From Neobacillus cucumis (lineage in GTDB: Bacteria > Bacillota > Bacilli > Bacillales_B > DSM-18226): a stretch of 31,501 bases of DNA. Of the stretch, positions 7,222 to 15,595 are shown one piece after another. The DNA is taken from contig NZ_JAMBOH010000041.1 in NCBI RefSeq assembly GCF_023715505.1, positions 1 through 31,501 on the forward strand. The letters are read 5' to 3'. The stretch's first letter is position 1. Each line of letters opens with the position of its first letter. The notes under the pieces were generated by a model. It ran no database searches. It was not told the origin of the DNA and saw only the letters and a program-made list of their open reading frames with translations. Position numbers and translations under genes: made by a program.

Positions 7222-8190
7222 ATGCAAATTCCAATTAAGAAAACGCTTGATAAAATTCCAGGTGGTTTGATGGTTGTTCCACTTTTTTTAGGGGTATTGA
7301 CGAATACATTTTTTCCGCAGGTTTTACAAATTGGAAGTTTTACAACAGCATTATTCAGTAAAGAAGCATCATCAACCATTTTGGCATGTTTTATGTTTTT
7401 AATCGGTTCCCAAATTAATTTCAAATTAGCACCAAAGGCATTGAAAAAAGGTGCACTATTATTAACAGGAAAATTTATTGTAGGTGCTGGTATAGGTTTA
7501 GCTGTAGCTATGTTTTTTGGGCCTGCCGGAATACTAGGATTATCACCATTAGCCATCCTTGCAGCATTATTAAATGCTAATGGCGGGTTATATGCTTCTC
7601 TTGCTTCATCGTATGGTGACGAAACAGATGTAGGCGCATATGCTTTATTTTCTTTAAAAGATGGTCCATTTTTCACATTAGTGGCATTAGGTGCATCCGG
7701 CCTTGCTACCATTCCTTTTCAAACACTTCTAGGAGTATTAATTCCAATTGTTATCGGAATGATTTTAGGTAATATTGATCCTGATATGAGGAAGTTTCTT
7801 GGAAGCAGTAAATTATTATTAATCCCATTCTTCTCATTCCCATTAGGTGCCGGAATGAATCTTTCAACTATTGTAAATGCTGGAGGTCCTGGGATATTAC
7901 TAGGATTAATCGCTGCCTTCACTGGAATTGGAGCTTACTTCCTATTGAAGTTATTTAAAGAAAACCCAATCGTTGGTTTAGCAACAGGGTCAACTGCAGG
8001 AAATGCGGTAGCTACACCAGCTGTTGTGGCCGCAGCAGATCCGACCTTAGTTGCAGTAGCATCTTCAGCTACTGCACAAGTTGCCGCGGCATGTGTCATC
8101 TCTGCCATCGTCTGTCCGCTTATTGTAAGCTATGTATTTAAAAGGTCTGAAAAGAAAAAAGCGAAACAATCGATTGCAAGGGCAGCCTGA
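7222..8190 (+). CDS. KdgT-family permease (2-keto-3-deoxygluconate type)
   Basis: Integral membrane transporter, 322 aa, with about ten hydrophobic segments. The N-terminus (TLDKIPGGLMVVPLFLGVLTNTF, read in two overlapping parts) and the later NANGGLYASL and STAGNAVATPA segments are typical of the KdgT family, whose known members import 2-keto-3-deoxygluconate with protons. The start is supported by AGGAGG at normal spacing. No KDG kinase or aldolase gene is near. Instead it lies between a DcuS/MalK-type two-component system and a malic enzyme, so malate or another carboxylate is a reasonable alternative substrate. Family is confident; substrate is open. Confidence 0.85.
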   Translation: MQIPIKKTLDKIPGGLMVVPLFLGVLTNTFFPQVLQIGSFTTALFSKEASSTILACFMFLIGSQINFKLAPKALKKGALLLTGKFIVGAGIGLAVAMFFGPAGILGLSPLAILAALLNANGGLYASLASSYGDETDVGAYALFSLKDGPFFTLVALGASGLATIPFQTLLGVLIPIVIGMILGNIDPDMRKFLGSSKLLLIPFFSFPLGAGMNLSTIVNAGGPGILLGLIAAFTGIGAYFLLKLFKENPIVGLATGSTAGNAVATPAVVAAADPTLVAVASSATAQVAAACVISAIVCPLIVSYVFKRSEKKKAKQSIARAA

Positions 8191-8232
8191 TAAAAAGGTA
8201 ACGTAAATTTTATATACGCAAAAAAGTGATAG

Positions 8233-8276
8233 ATTAAACAAAGTAGTCAGCCGTTTTACTGTCTACTTTGTTTAAT
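8233..8276 (+). terminator. terminator-like hairpin after the permease gene
   Basis: ATTAAACAAAGTAG (8233-8246) pairs perfectly over 14 bases with CTACTTTGTTTAAT (8263-8276). The 3' arm is T-rich, but no long T-run follows. The third copy of the shared motif starts inside the 3' arm. Confidence 0.65.
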
Positions 8277-8284
8277 TACAAAAA
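8271..8284 (+). promoter_or_regulatory. shared AT-rich motif, copy 3 (upstream of malic enzyme)
   Basis: TTTAATTACAAAAA, identical to the copy at 4497-4510 over 14 bases, followed here by AGAGACATTAAA (compare AATTATTAAA after copy 2). It lies 122 bases before the malic enzyme start. Confidence 0.35.
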
Positions 8285-8333
8285 AGAGACATTAAATTAA
8301 AAAAACTAGTTTGATAAGGAAAATGTTATTAAC

Positions 8334-8361
8334 ATGGGAGGATAGCAATCTATGTTCCCAT
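8334..8361 (+). promoter_or_regulatory. leader hairpin before malic enzyme
   Basis: ATGGGA (8334-8339) pairs with TCCCAT (8356-8361), with an inner ATAG/CTAT pair around CAAT. The hairpin lies 44 bases before the start codon. It has no T-tract and matches no riboswitch that I know. It may affect messenger stability or be chance. Confidence 0.25.
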
Positions 8362-8405
8362 AATGGTCCGAGTAGTTATTTTTAAGAAAGAAAGAAGGAA
8401 ACACC

Positions 8406-10121
8406 ATGAATGTACCTGAGAATGTGATTATTACAACGTTAAAAGGAAAAGAGGTTCTCTCTAATCCTTTTTTGAATAAAGGAACGGCTTTTACGAAAGA
8501 GGAAAGGGAAGGCCTTGGACTCGACGGTCTTTTACCTCCCCAAGTGCTCACCCTTGATGAACAAGTAAATAGGGTATATGAACAATATTCGATGCGGACG
8601 ACGAATCTATTTAAACACGGTCTGCTCTATGATTTATATAACCGCAATGTTGTTCTGTTTTACCGACTGTTGAAAGAACACCTAGCAGAAATGCTTCCAA
8701 TTATCTACACACCTACTGTCGGTGATGCGATCCAGTCATACTCCCATAGCTACCGCCGTCCAGGAGGTTTATATCTTTCTATTGATGATCCTGCGGGCGT
8801 GGAGAAGGCATTCTATAATCTTGGACAGCCCAAAAATGGCATTGATTTAATCGTTGTTACCGACTCAGAAAGCATTCTGGGAATTGGTGACCAAGGGGTA
8901 GGCGGTATTAATATTGCGATTGGTAAGCTTGCCGTGTACACAGCGGCAGCTGGTATTGATCCAAGCCGTGTTCTGCCAGTCGTGTTGGATGTGGGTACGA
9001 ACAATCAGGCTTTGATTGCCGATCCTATCTATATTGGCAACAAATTCGCCCGTGTCCGCGGTGAGCGTTATGATCAATTTATTGATTTATTCGTTCAGAC
9101 TGCAAGAAAGTTTTTTCCAGAGGTTCTAATTCACTGGGAGGATCTTGGCAACGTGAATGCGCGTAAGGTCTTAGACAAATACGGTGACAACATCCTTACC
9201 TTCAACGATGACATCCAGGGAACAGGGGCAGTGACCCTTGCTGCTGTTATGTCTGGATCGAAAGTAACAGGAACTGCTTTGAAGGAACAGCGTATTGTTG
9301 TCTTCGGACCAGGGGCCGCCGGCATCGGTATAGCTGACCAAATCTCAGATGCTATGGTTCTTGAAGGGCTGACAAGAGAAGAAGCTTATGATCATTTCTG
9401 GGCTATTGACTATCGAGGGTTACTAACGGATGAAACACCAGGTGTCCTGAACTTCCAGAAGCCTTATGTAAGAAAGGCGGAAGAAGTAAAGAACTGGGAT
9501 ATGAATGAGGATGGAATCATTTCATTAATGGAAGTCGTTCAGAAGGTGAAGCCGACCATCCTGGTCGGTACTTCCGGACAAGCCGGTGCCTTCACGGAGG
9601 AAATTGTGAAAGAAATGGCCAAGTATGTTGAGCGTCCTATCATCTTGCCTATGTCCAACCCAACTGCACTGACTGAAGCGTTGCCGGAAAACATAATTAA
9701 ATGGACAGATGGCAAGGCTCTAATTGCAACCGGCAGCCCTTTTGCCAATGTCCAATACAACGAGGTTTCCTATGAAATTGGCCAGTCAAATAACGCATTT
9801 GTATTCCCAGGTCTAGGCCTAGGAGCCATTGTGGCAAAAGCAGAAGTGATCTCAAAAGGCATGTTCGCAGCTGCTGCTTATGCGGTTGCAAGAATGTCTG
9901 ACTCCAGTAAACCTGGAGCATCCCTGCTGCCATCCATTGAAAAACTTCATGAGGTCTCAAAATACGTAGCCATTGAAGTAGTCAATGCGGCGATATACGA
10001 AGGAATTGCAAGAGCGGATATCCAAGATGTTGAGACTGCTATTGAAGATGCTATGTGGAAACCTGAGTATAAGGAAATCAAGAGTGTAGGGATTTGGACA
10101 AATATTCATTCCTATGCATGA
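8406..10121 (+). CDS. maeA: NAD-dependent malic enzyme
   Basis: Cytoplasmic oxidative decarboxylation of L-malate to pyruvate with reduction of NAD, 571 aa, close to the length of the large-subunit bacterial malic enzymes such as B. subtilis MaeA. The malic N-terminal domain has [15 protein letters not shown] and the signature [18 protein letters not shown]. Metal-binding acidic residues lie in [11 protein letters not shown]. The nucleotide-binding domain has [11 protein letters not shown] (near residue 301), and the tail has SNPTALTEA and TGSPF. The start has AGAAGGA at good spacing. It closes the module with the two-component system and permease, which would import and decarboxylate the acid. 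Related malolactic enzymes share the fold, but the intact GPGAAG motif and context favour malic enzyme. Confidence 0.93.
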   Translation: MNVPENVIITTLKGKEVLSNPFLNKGTAFTKEEREGLGLDGLLPPQVLTLDEQVNRVYEQYSMRTTNLFKHGLLYDLYNRNVVLFYRLLKEHLAEMLPIIYTPTVGDAIQSYSHSYRRPGGLYLSIDDPAGVEKAFYNLGQPKNGIDLIVVTDSESILGIGDQGVGGINIAIGKLAVYTAAAGIDPSRVLPVVLDVGTNNQALIADPIYIGNKFARVRGERYDQFIDLFVQTARKFFPEVLIHWEDLGNVNARKVLDKYGDNILTFNDDIQGTGAVTLAAVMSGSKVTGTALKEQRIVVFGPGAAGIGIADQISDAMVLEGLTREEAYDHFWAIDYRGLLTDETPGVLNFQKPYVRKAEEVKNWDMNEDGIISLMEVVQKVKPTILVGTSGQAGAFTEEIVKEMAKYVERPIILPMSNPTALTEALPENIIKWTDGKALIATGSPFANVQYNEVSYEIGQSNNAFVFPGLGLGAIVAKAEVISKGMFAAAAYAVARMSDSSKPGASLLPSIEKLHEVSKYVAIEVVNAAIYEGIARADIQDVETAIEDAMWKPEYKEIKSVGIWTNIHSYA

Positions 10122-10197
10122 TTAAATAGTTAAATAAAATGCCTGTACTCCTGGTAAAGGACCAAAATTCGGTATTCCAGACAGTACAGGCATTTTT
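10102..10197 (+). repeat. 3' end and terminator of malic enzyme, copy 1 of a dispersed repeat
   Basis: Positions 10102-10150 are identical over 49 bases to 18653-18701 behind the serine dehydratase gene, and the next 45 or so bases are clearly related. The repeat includes the last codons and stop of malic enzyme. Confidence 0.9.
10136..10197 (+). terminator. intrinsic terminator of malic enzyme
   Basis: AAAATGCCTGTACT (10136-10149) pairs perfectly with AGTACAGGCATTTT (10183-10196) around a long 33-base loop, ending in a T-run. The T- and A-rich arms would let it work on both strands. Confidence 0.75.
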
Positions 10198-10308
10198 ACC
10201 GTGAAGGATGAAATCGAATTTGAATTTGTTGAACTCCAAATGGTGTAGGTAAAGTATGAAAGAAGGTATTAAGATAAGATAGTGAAATTAGGATACATTG
10301 TTTTTGGG

Positions 10309-10344
10309 GGTCAACCTTCTCTCTTGGAAGTTTGGCCTTTTTTT
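10309..10344 (+). terminator. second terminator downstream of malic enzyme
   Basis: GGTCAACCTTC near 10309 pairs, with one mismatch and G-U pairs, with GGAAGTTTGGCC (10326-10337), followed by seven T residues (10338-10344). It is 112 bases beyond the first terminator, so it may serve a short transcript in between or act as back-up. Confidence 0.55.
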
Positions 10345-10363
10345 GATGATATGAATATTTAAG

Positions 10364-10395
10364 AGGAGATACTACGTTTTTAAGTAGTATCTCCT
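10364..10395. other. perfect 12-bp hairpin
   Basis: AGGAGATACTAC (10364-10375) pairs with GTAGTATCTCCT (10384-10395) around GTTTTTAA. No T-tract follows. It could be an operator-like site or an RNA hairpin of unknown role. Confidence 0.45.
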
Positions 10396-10633
10396 TTGTA
10401 AAGGTCCCCTGTATTACCCATGCTTTTTTCAATTGAAAGTAATTGCACCCGCGCGTAAATCCCACATGAGATAGGGTGAGGAAGGCAAACAATCCATTAA
10501 ACTACTTACGAAAAGTTGCAGTTTTCTCTCCTTTGATTTACTATTTAGTATGCTTTTCCATCATTATGCTTATATTTTAGTAGTTTGAGTTTGGTTTATC
10601 CCAAGTCACCTGCATTAAGTTTAGTTCCTAGTT

Positions 10634-10683
10634 AATACACTCTAGGCGTGTATTTAAAAGTCATGGAATCAATTTTAATTCCA
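10634..10683 (+). promoter_or_regulatory. two inverted repeats upstream of the AraC regulator
   Basis: AATACAC (10634-10640) faces GTGTATT (10648-10654), and TGGAAT (10664-10669) faces ATTCCA (10678-10683). They lie 53-102 bases before the start codon, where an autoregulatory site would be expected. Binding by the encoded protein is inference. Confidence 0.3.
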
Positions 10684-10735
10684 GGTTCTTGCTAGGGCAA
10701 CGCACATTTTTAATCCAGTCCTGAGGTGAATATTC

Positions 10736-13063
10736 ATGAACCGGCCAATAAAAGATGATTCTTATCAAATAAGTATACAAAACATTGAACATTACTCACA
10801 CCATATCCGTTTAGGAATTGAGATTCTTCTTATTATAAGGGGAGAAATTGAGGTCACGGTCAATCAACATTCCTTCCAATTATCCGAAAATGATCTTCTG
10901 CTTATTAATGCCAATGATATACGCTCTATTAAGGGGAATAAGGAGAATGTGGTCTTATCGTTACAAATCCCCTTGGATCTAATCGAGCCGCATTATCCGA
11001 ATATTCATGAGTGCTATTTTAACTGCAATTCATCCAAAGAGGGTAACGGGCTGTATCTGCTTTTTGATCAAATTCGCCAACTAATGGCGAAAATTTTGAT
11101 TGCCTATTATCAAAAGCAGGATGGAAGTGAGATCGAGATTAACGGACTGATTTTTCAGTTAGTTACACTGTTGATTCGAAATTTTAAAACAACACACCTC
11201 GGGAGTCATCAATTCACCGAAATGAAGGATGAAAGAATTAGAGAACTCCTGGCTTTTATCGAAAGAAACTATCGCAAACCGATATCATTGGAGGAAATCG
11301 CCAAGCAGCAGTATTTGTCTCTTTATTATTTATCGCGTTACTTCAAGCAGGAAGTTGGGGTTAGTTTCTCCCAATATGTCAAAAATGTCCGTTTGAAATC
11401 AGCGGTTCATGAGCTCCTGTATACCGACCATAACATTCTTAAGATCTCGCTGAATAATGGTTTTCCCAATGTGAAGGCGTTTAATAAGGCTTTTAAAGAA
11501 ATGTACCAGCAAACGCCTACTGAATATCGCAGCCTTCATAAAGTGGAACCTATGGATGTCGAGGAAATGAAACATGAAACGGAACAATATACTTTACTGC
11601 AATCGCCAAATTTTTTAATGGAAATCAGCAAGTATATTTCAGGAAATGAGAAGAGCACTACGCTGATGGAACCGGCTGCTTCAGCCGTATATGTGGACCT
11701 GCCGCAGGAGCCCATTTTTATCAAAGAAAAAGCCTTAAAGGTACTGGTGATTGGGCAGCTGGAATATGCTTTGCATGAAGAGGTGCAGGCAGACTTAAAG
11801 TTAATTCAAGAGGAACTTGGATTTGACTATATCTATTTTACGAACCTTTTTTCGGACAGCTTTGCGATGACAACGCCCCTCTATCAAATCGGTGGGCAAT
11901 TTTATCAGATGGATGCCTTGTTCACCCGCTTTCAGCAATTAGGGTTGGTTCCTTTCATTCGCGTAGAAGTTGAAAAGAAAGTGGATAGCAGCTCTGAATA
12001 TCTTAAAAAGCTTGATGAATTCTTACAGCACAGTCTTAGTTATTTTGGCAGTGCCTTTGTAGGCAAATGGCGGTTTGAATTGGTTTTCTCGGAATGGGGT
12101 GAAACAGCAAAGAGCTTTTATCAAGATTTTTATGAAACTGTTAAAAGGTGGGCTTCTGCCGCAAAAGTGGGTCTTCATGTGCCGTTTTCTTTAGGAAAGG
12201 CTATACCCGGTCCTGCGGATGACTTTATAAACCAAATTTCCGATCGTTGCGAGCTGGTCTGCTTCACCTGCAATCCGAATGAAGAAGTGGATTTTACCGA
12301 TATGGATAATCTTACTTTTGAAGGAGTAAAAAATTATGTAAAGAAAGCTTGCAGCAGATTAAAGGAATGCTTATCGTCTGCGGGTTTGGAGAAGATTCCG
12401 ATTTTTCTTACGGATTGGAATACGCTATATGGAAATACGATGGATTTAAGCGGCACCTTTTTCCGTTCAGCCCTTATTTTTAAAGAAATGCTGGATGCGA
12501 TGAAGGAACTTTCCGGTTTGGGGTTTTGGATTGATACCCACTCGCTGGAAAAAAATAATCTGGATCAAGACCATATTGCCATGAATGGGATTGCTCTCCT
12601 TTATTATTATCAAATTAAACGCCCTGCTTATTTTAATTTCCAGCTGATGGAAAAAATGGCCCTAAGGATTTTAGCTGAAGGTGAGGATTTTGTCATGGCA
12701 ATGGGGGAAAGCGGCTATCAATTGGCCGTTTATAACCCCTCCTATATCAATCCTTCTTATTCGGTCGAGAGCTTCTTTTTGCAATCCATCACGAAGGAAA
12801 AGAAAGTCGTGATTTCGGGTCTGCCGCCTGGACGTTACCAAATTCGCAAGCACATTCTTGATCAAAATAACGGAGAATTTTATATAAACTGGATAAATTT
12901 GCAGCATCAGGATATTTACGACCAGGAGGTCATTTCTTTTATCAAGCAGGGAACCCGCCCTGATCTGCAAATTTATGAGGAAAAAGTGGAAGCAGAGCTT
13001 TATTTACAATCCACCCTGACCTTTAACGCTTTTCATCTCTTTGAAATTAAGCCATTAAGTTAA
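10736..13063 (+). CDS. AraC-family regulator with C-terminal GH39-like domain
   Basis: Transcription regulator, 775 aa. An N-terminal cupin-like segment (about 15-110) is followed by a double helix-turn-helix AraC DNA-binding domain (about 165-270: ISLEEIAKQQYLSLYYLSRY, ILKISLNNGFPNVKAFNKAF). Residues from about 310 resemble a GH39 beta-xylosidase-type barrel with a beta-rich tail. In catalytic GH39 the acid/base lies in an NEP motif and the nucleophile is glutamate; here the first site reads FSEWGE (E453) and the second reads LTDWNTLYG with aspartate (D560), about the family spacing apart. The domain is therefore probably a ligand sensor. The start follows GAGGTGA. It stands just upstream of kbl-tdh in the same direction and is the natural candidate to regulate them, though its ligand may be unrelated. 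Confidence 0.85.
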   Translation: MNRPIKDDSYQISIQNIEHYSHHIRLGIEILLIIRGEIEVTVNQHSFQLSENDLLLINANDIRSIKGNKENVVLSLQIPLDLIEPHYPNIHECYFNCNSSKEGNGLYLLFDQIRQLMAKILIAYYQKQDGSEIEINGLIFQLVTLLIRNFKTTHLGSHQFTEMKDERIRELLAFIERNYRKPISLEEIAKQQYLSLYYLSRYFKQEVGVSFSQYVKNVRLKSAVHELLYTDHNILKISLNNGFPNVKAFNKAFKEMYQQTPTEYRSLHKVEPMDVEEMKHETEQYTLLQSPNFLMEISKYISGNEKSTTLMEPAASAVYVDLPQEPIFIKEKALKVLVIGQLEYALHEEVQADLKLIQEELGFDYIYFTNLFSDSFAMTTPLYQIGGQFYQMDALFTRFQQLGLVPFIRVEVEKKVDSSSEYLKKLDEFLQHSLSYFGSAFVGKWRFELVFSEWGETAKSFYQDFYETVKRWASAAKVGLHVPFSLGKAIPGPADDFINQISDRCELVCFTCNPNEEVDFTDMDNLTFEGVKNYVKKACSRLKECLSSAGLEKIPIFLTDWNTLYGNTMDLSGTFFRSALIFKEMLDAMKELSGLGFWIDTHSLEKNNLDQDHIAMNGIALLYYYQIKRPAYFNFQLMEKMALRILAEGEDFVMAMGESGYQLAVYNPSYINPSYSVESFFLQSITKEKKVVISGLPPGRYQIRKHILDQNNGEFYINWINLQHQDIYDQEVISFIKQGTRPDLQIYEEKVEAELYLQSTLTFNAFHLFEIKPLS

Positions 13064-13082
13064 AACTTAATGGTCTTTTTTT
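13051..13082 (+). terminator. intrinsic terminator overlapping the regulator stop
   Basis: CCATTAAGT (13052-13060) pairs with ACTTAATGG (13065-13073), followed by TCTTTTTTT. It separates the regulator from the kbl operon. Confidence 0.8.
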
Positions 13083-13119
13083 GTGGTTGAATGTGACCAA
13101 AATGTGAAGGAGGGCAAAT

Positions 13120-13173
13120 ATGGGTGATACATACAACAAAGATGGGAATGTAAATCGACAAAAAGCGATATAA
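13120..13173 (+). CDS. small ORF (17 aa) in the kbl leader
   Basis: Reads MGDTYNKDGNVNRQKAI. The ATG is preceded by a very strong ribosome binding site, AAGGAGGG, at good spacing. The ORF ends ten bases before the cre box and 93 bases before kbl. It lies upstream of the likely operator, so it may have its own short transcript or belong to a longer leader. It is not rich in threonine or serine codons, which argues against classical attenuation. Confidence 0.4.
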   Translation: MGDTYNKDGNVNRQKAI

Positions 13174-13183
13174 ACTAGGTATA

Positions 13184-13197
13184 TGAAAACGTTTTCA
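13184..13197 (+). promoter_or_regulatory. CcpA catabolite-responsive element (cre)
   Basis: TGAAAACGTTTTCA is a perfect palindrome and matches the cre consensus TGWNANCGNTNWCA at every position. It lies 69 bases before the kbl ATG. This predicts carbon catabolite control of the threonine degradation genes; repression is the likelier direction given its position near the gene. Confidence 0.85.
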
Positions 13198-13266
13198 ACT
13201 TAACTCTTCTTAATCGAGAATAGATAGAAATTTTCACTGAAAAGTTAATCGATGGAGGTTTATACG

Positions 13267-14457
13267 ATGTCAAGAAAAGTTTTAGAAGAGATATTAACTC
13301 CCCAGCTGCAAGAGCTGCATGAGAAAGGGCTATATAACGTCATTGATACAGTAGAGGGATCTAATGGCCCAATCGTGACAATCAATGGCAAAGAAGTCGT
13401 CAATATGTCGTCCAACAATTACCTTGGATTAGCAAACAATGAAAGATTAATCCAAAAGGCAAACGAAGCCACAAAACAGTATGGTGTGGGTGCTGGTGCC
13501 GTTCGGACAATCAACGGAACGATGACCATTCATAATGAATTGGAAAAAAGGATTGCCGAATTTAAGCATACAGAAGCGGCGATTGCATTCCAGTCAGGAT
13601 TTAATTGCAATATGGGCGCAATCTCGGCAGTCATGACGAAGAAGGACGCGATTATTTCTGATGAATTGAATCACGCCTCGATTATTGATGGCTGCCGTTT
13701 GTCCGGAGCAAAAATCCTTCGGGTCAAGCATCAGGACATGGATGATTTAAGGCGGGTTGCAAAAGAAGCAGTCGAAAGCGGCGCTTATGAAAAAATTATG
13801 TATATTACCGATGGTGTTTTTTCAATGGATGGGGATGTGGGAAAGCTTCCGGAAATCGTGGAAATCGCTGAAGAATATGGCTTGCTTACATATGTTGATG
13901 ACGCACATGGATCAGGCGTTATGGGCAATGGGGCCGGCACGGTTAAACATTTTGGCCTTTCCGATCAAATTGATTTTCAAATTGGAACGCTTTCCAAGGC
14001 CATTGGTGTCGTGGGCGGCTATGTGGCCGGTACCCAGCAATTGATTGATTGGTTAAAAGTGCGCGCCCGTCCATTCCTATTTTCAACTTCGCTGACACCA
14101 GGAGCTGCTGCTGCCTGCATTGAAGCGATTAACATCATGACGGAATCAACGGAGAGAGTCGATCAGCTTTGGGAAAATGGCCGCTATTTAAAAGAAGGCT
14201 TGAAAAACTTAGGGTTTGATATTGGCCACTCAGAAACACCGATTACGCCATGTATTATCGGAGAAGAAACATTAACGCAGCAACTTTCCCGCCGTCTAAT
14301 GGAAGAGGGAGTTTACGCCAAAGCCATCACCTTCCCGACAGTGCCGAAGGGAACAGGCAGGGTGCGCAATATGCCGACTGCAGCCCATACAAAAGAAATG
14401 CTGGACCAAGTGCTTGCTGTATATGGAAAAGTTGGAAAAGAGCTGGGCGTCATCTAA
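13267..14457 (+). CDS. kbl: glycine C-acetyltransferase (2-amino-3-ketobutyrate CoA ligase)
   Basis: PLP-dependent enzyme, 396 aa, that splits 2-amino-3-oxobutyrate with CoA into glycine and acetyl-CoA, the second step of threonine catabolism. Alpha-oxoamine synthase features are clear: [11 protein letters not shown] near the start, [13 protein letters not shown], the cofactor-contacting YVDDAHGSG and the Schiff-base lysine K244 in GTLSKAIG. I choose the ATG at 13267 (MSRKVLEE) rather than 13252, because the ribosome binding site GGAGG (13255-13259) lies inside the longer reading and at ideal spacing to 13267. The tdh gene follows after 109 bases and supplies its substrate, which separates Kbl from the related BioF and ALA synthase. 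Confidence 0.95.
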   Translation: MSRKVLEEILTPQLQELHEKGLYNVIDTVEGSNGPIVTINGKEVVNMSSNNYLGLANNERLIQKANEATKQYGVGAGAVRTINGTMTIHNELEKRIAEFKHTEAAIAFQSGFNCNMGAISAVMTKKDAIISDELNHASIIDGCRLSGAKILRVKHQDMDDLRRVAKEAVESGAYEKIMYITDGVFSMDGDVGKLPEIVEIAEEYGLLTYVDDAHGSGVMGNGAGTVKHFGLSDQIDFQIGTLSKAIGVVGGYVAGTQQLIDWLKVRARPFLFSTSLTPGAAAACIEAINIMTESTERVDQLWENGRYLKEGLKNLGFDIGHSETPITPCIIGEETLTQQLSRRLMEEGVYAKAITFPTVPKGTGRVRNMPTAAHTKEMLDQVLAVYGKVGKELGVI

Positions 14458-14566
14458 GTTTAGTCGATAAACAGGGGAGGGCCCCGTTTCCGGAATAGGT
14501 CCCTTCTGTTACAACTTGATACCATGTGTTCATTATATAAGGGAAATACTCAGGAGGTTGTTTACG

Positions 14567-15544
14567 GTGAAAAAAATTCTTGTGACTGGAAGCTTAGGTC
14601 AAATCGGTTCAGAGTTAACGTTGAGACTTAGGGAACTTTACGGAGAGAAAAATGTCCTTGCCACTGATGTCCGCCATGTTGATGGCAACCCAGTGGTGGA
14701 AAATGGTTTATTTGATACATTGGATGTGCTGGATGGAGAGAAAATGCAGAAGTTGGTCAATGACTATCACATTGATACGATTATCCATTTGGCAGCGCTG
14801 CTATCGGCAACAGCCGAGAAAAAACCGCTGCTAGCCTGGAATTTAAATATGGGCGGATTGGTAAATGCACTCGAGGTGGCGCGGAATTCCAATGCACAGT
14901 TCTTTACACCAAGCTCGATTGGCGCTTTTGGCCTATCTACGCCAAAAGATAATACGCCCCAGGATACAATCCAACGGCCAAACACGATGTACGGTGTCAC
15001 CAAAGTAAGCGCCGAATTGCTATGTGACTATTATTTTGCAAAATTTGGCGTCGATACCCGAGGCGTTCGCTTCCCTGGATTGATTTCCTACAAAACACAA
15101 CCGGGCGGAGGAACGACAGACTATGCGGTTGATATCTACTATGAAGCATTAAAGAACAAAAAATATACGTCCTATATTGCGCAAGGCACTTACATGGATA
15201 TGATGTATATTCCAGATGCGATTGATTCGATTATCAAACTAATGGAAGCGGATTCATCGAGATTAAAACATCGAAATGCCTTTAATATTACAGCGATGAG
15301 CTTTGAACCTGAAGAAATTGCTGCTTCCATCAGGAAATTTATACCGGAATTTACGATGGATTATCAAGTTGATCCAGTCCGGCAGCAGATTGCTGACTCT
15401 TGGCCAAACTCCATTGATGCGACCGCTGCCAAAGAGGAATGGGATTTTAATCCGCGGTATGATTTAGACCGTATGACAAAATCAATGCTCGAAAACTTAG
15501 CCAAAAAATTGGACATTCGATTTGGGGAACCTATATTGGTTTAA
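14567..15544 (+). CDS. tdh: L-threonine 3-dehydrogenase, short-chain (epimerase-like) type
   Basis: NAD-dependent oxidation of L-threonine to 2-amino-3-oxobutyrate, 325 aa. It belongs to the extended SDR/UDP-galactose epimerase-like group, not to the zinc MDR type of E. coli. The Rossmann motif is [10 protein letters not shown], and the catalytic pair Y142 and K146 lies in MYGVTK. Context with kbl makes threonine the substrate rather than a sugar nucleotide. I place the start at the GTG at 14567 because CAGGAGG lies nine bases upstream; an in-frame ATG 51 bases earlier lacks such a site. The preceding gap contains an imperfect GC-rich hairpin at about 14469-14510 that may modulate read-through from kbl. 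Confidence 0.93.
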   Translation: MKKILVTGSLGQIGSELTLRLRELYGEKNVLATDVRHVDGNPVVENGLFDTLDVLDGEKMQKLVNDYHIDTIIHLAALLSATAEKKPLLAWNLNMGGLVNALEVARNSNAQFFTPSSIGAFGLSTPKDNTPQDTIQRPNTMYGVTKVSAELLCDYYFAKFGVDTRGVRFPGLISYKTQPGGGTTDYAVDIYYEALKNKKYTSYIAQGTYMDMMYIPDAIDSIIKLMEADSSRLKHRNAFNITAMSFEPEEIAASIRKFIPEFTMDYQVDPVRQQIADSWPNSIDATAAKEEWDFNPRYDLDRMTKSMLENLAKKLDIRFGEPILV

Positions 15545-15595
15545 AGGAAAGAATAACATCAAGAAGAATGGGTTTGAAAAATACAAGGGGAAAGA

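Larger units (their letters stand above)
10122..10735. other. 0.6-kb intergenic stretch between malic enzyme and the AraC regulator
   Basis: Beyond the malic enzyme terminator it has a second terminator-like hairpin (10309-10344), a perfect hairpin without T-tract (10364-10395) and two inverted repeats near the regulator gene (10634-10683). The part at 10198-10308 lies between two terminators and could encode a short RNA, but I see no clear promoter. No ORF with a ribosome binding site was found. Confidence 0.5.

Noticed and set aside
7194..7712. 172-codon minus-strand open frame over the permease gene
   Set aside because: Antisense shadow of a well-supported membrane protein gene; proline- and asparagine-rich product typical of such shadows.
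8285..8405. Riboswitch in the malic enzyme leader
   Set aside because: Only one modest hairpin is present; no conserved riboswitch core is recognisable.
13064..13266. T-box or amino acid attenuator before kbl
   Set aside because: No T-box sequence and no run of threonine, serine or glycine codons in the 17-codon ORF; the cre box explains control better.
14250..14498. 82-codon plus-strand frame overlapping the end of kbl
   Set aside because: Out-of-frame shadow with no ribosome binding site.
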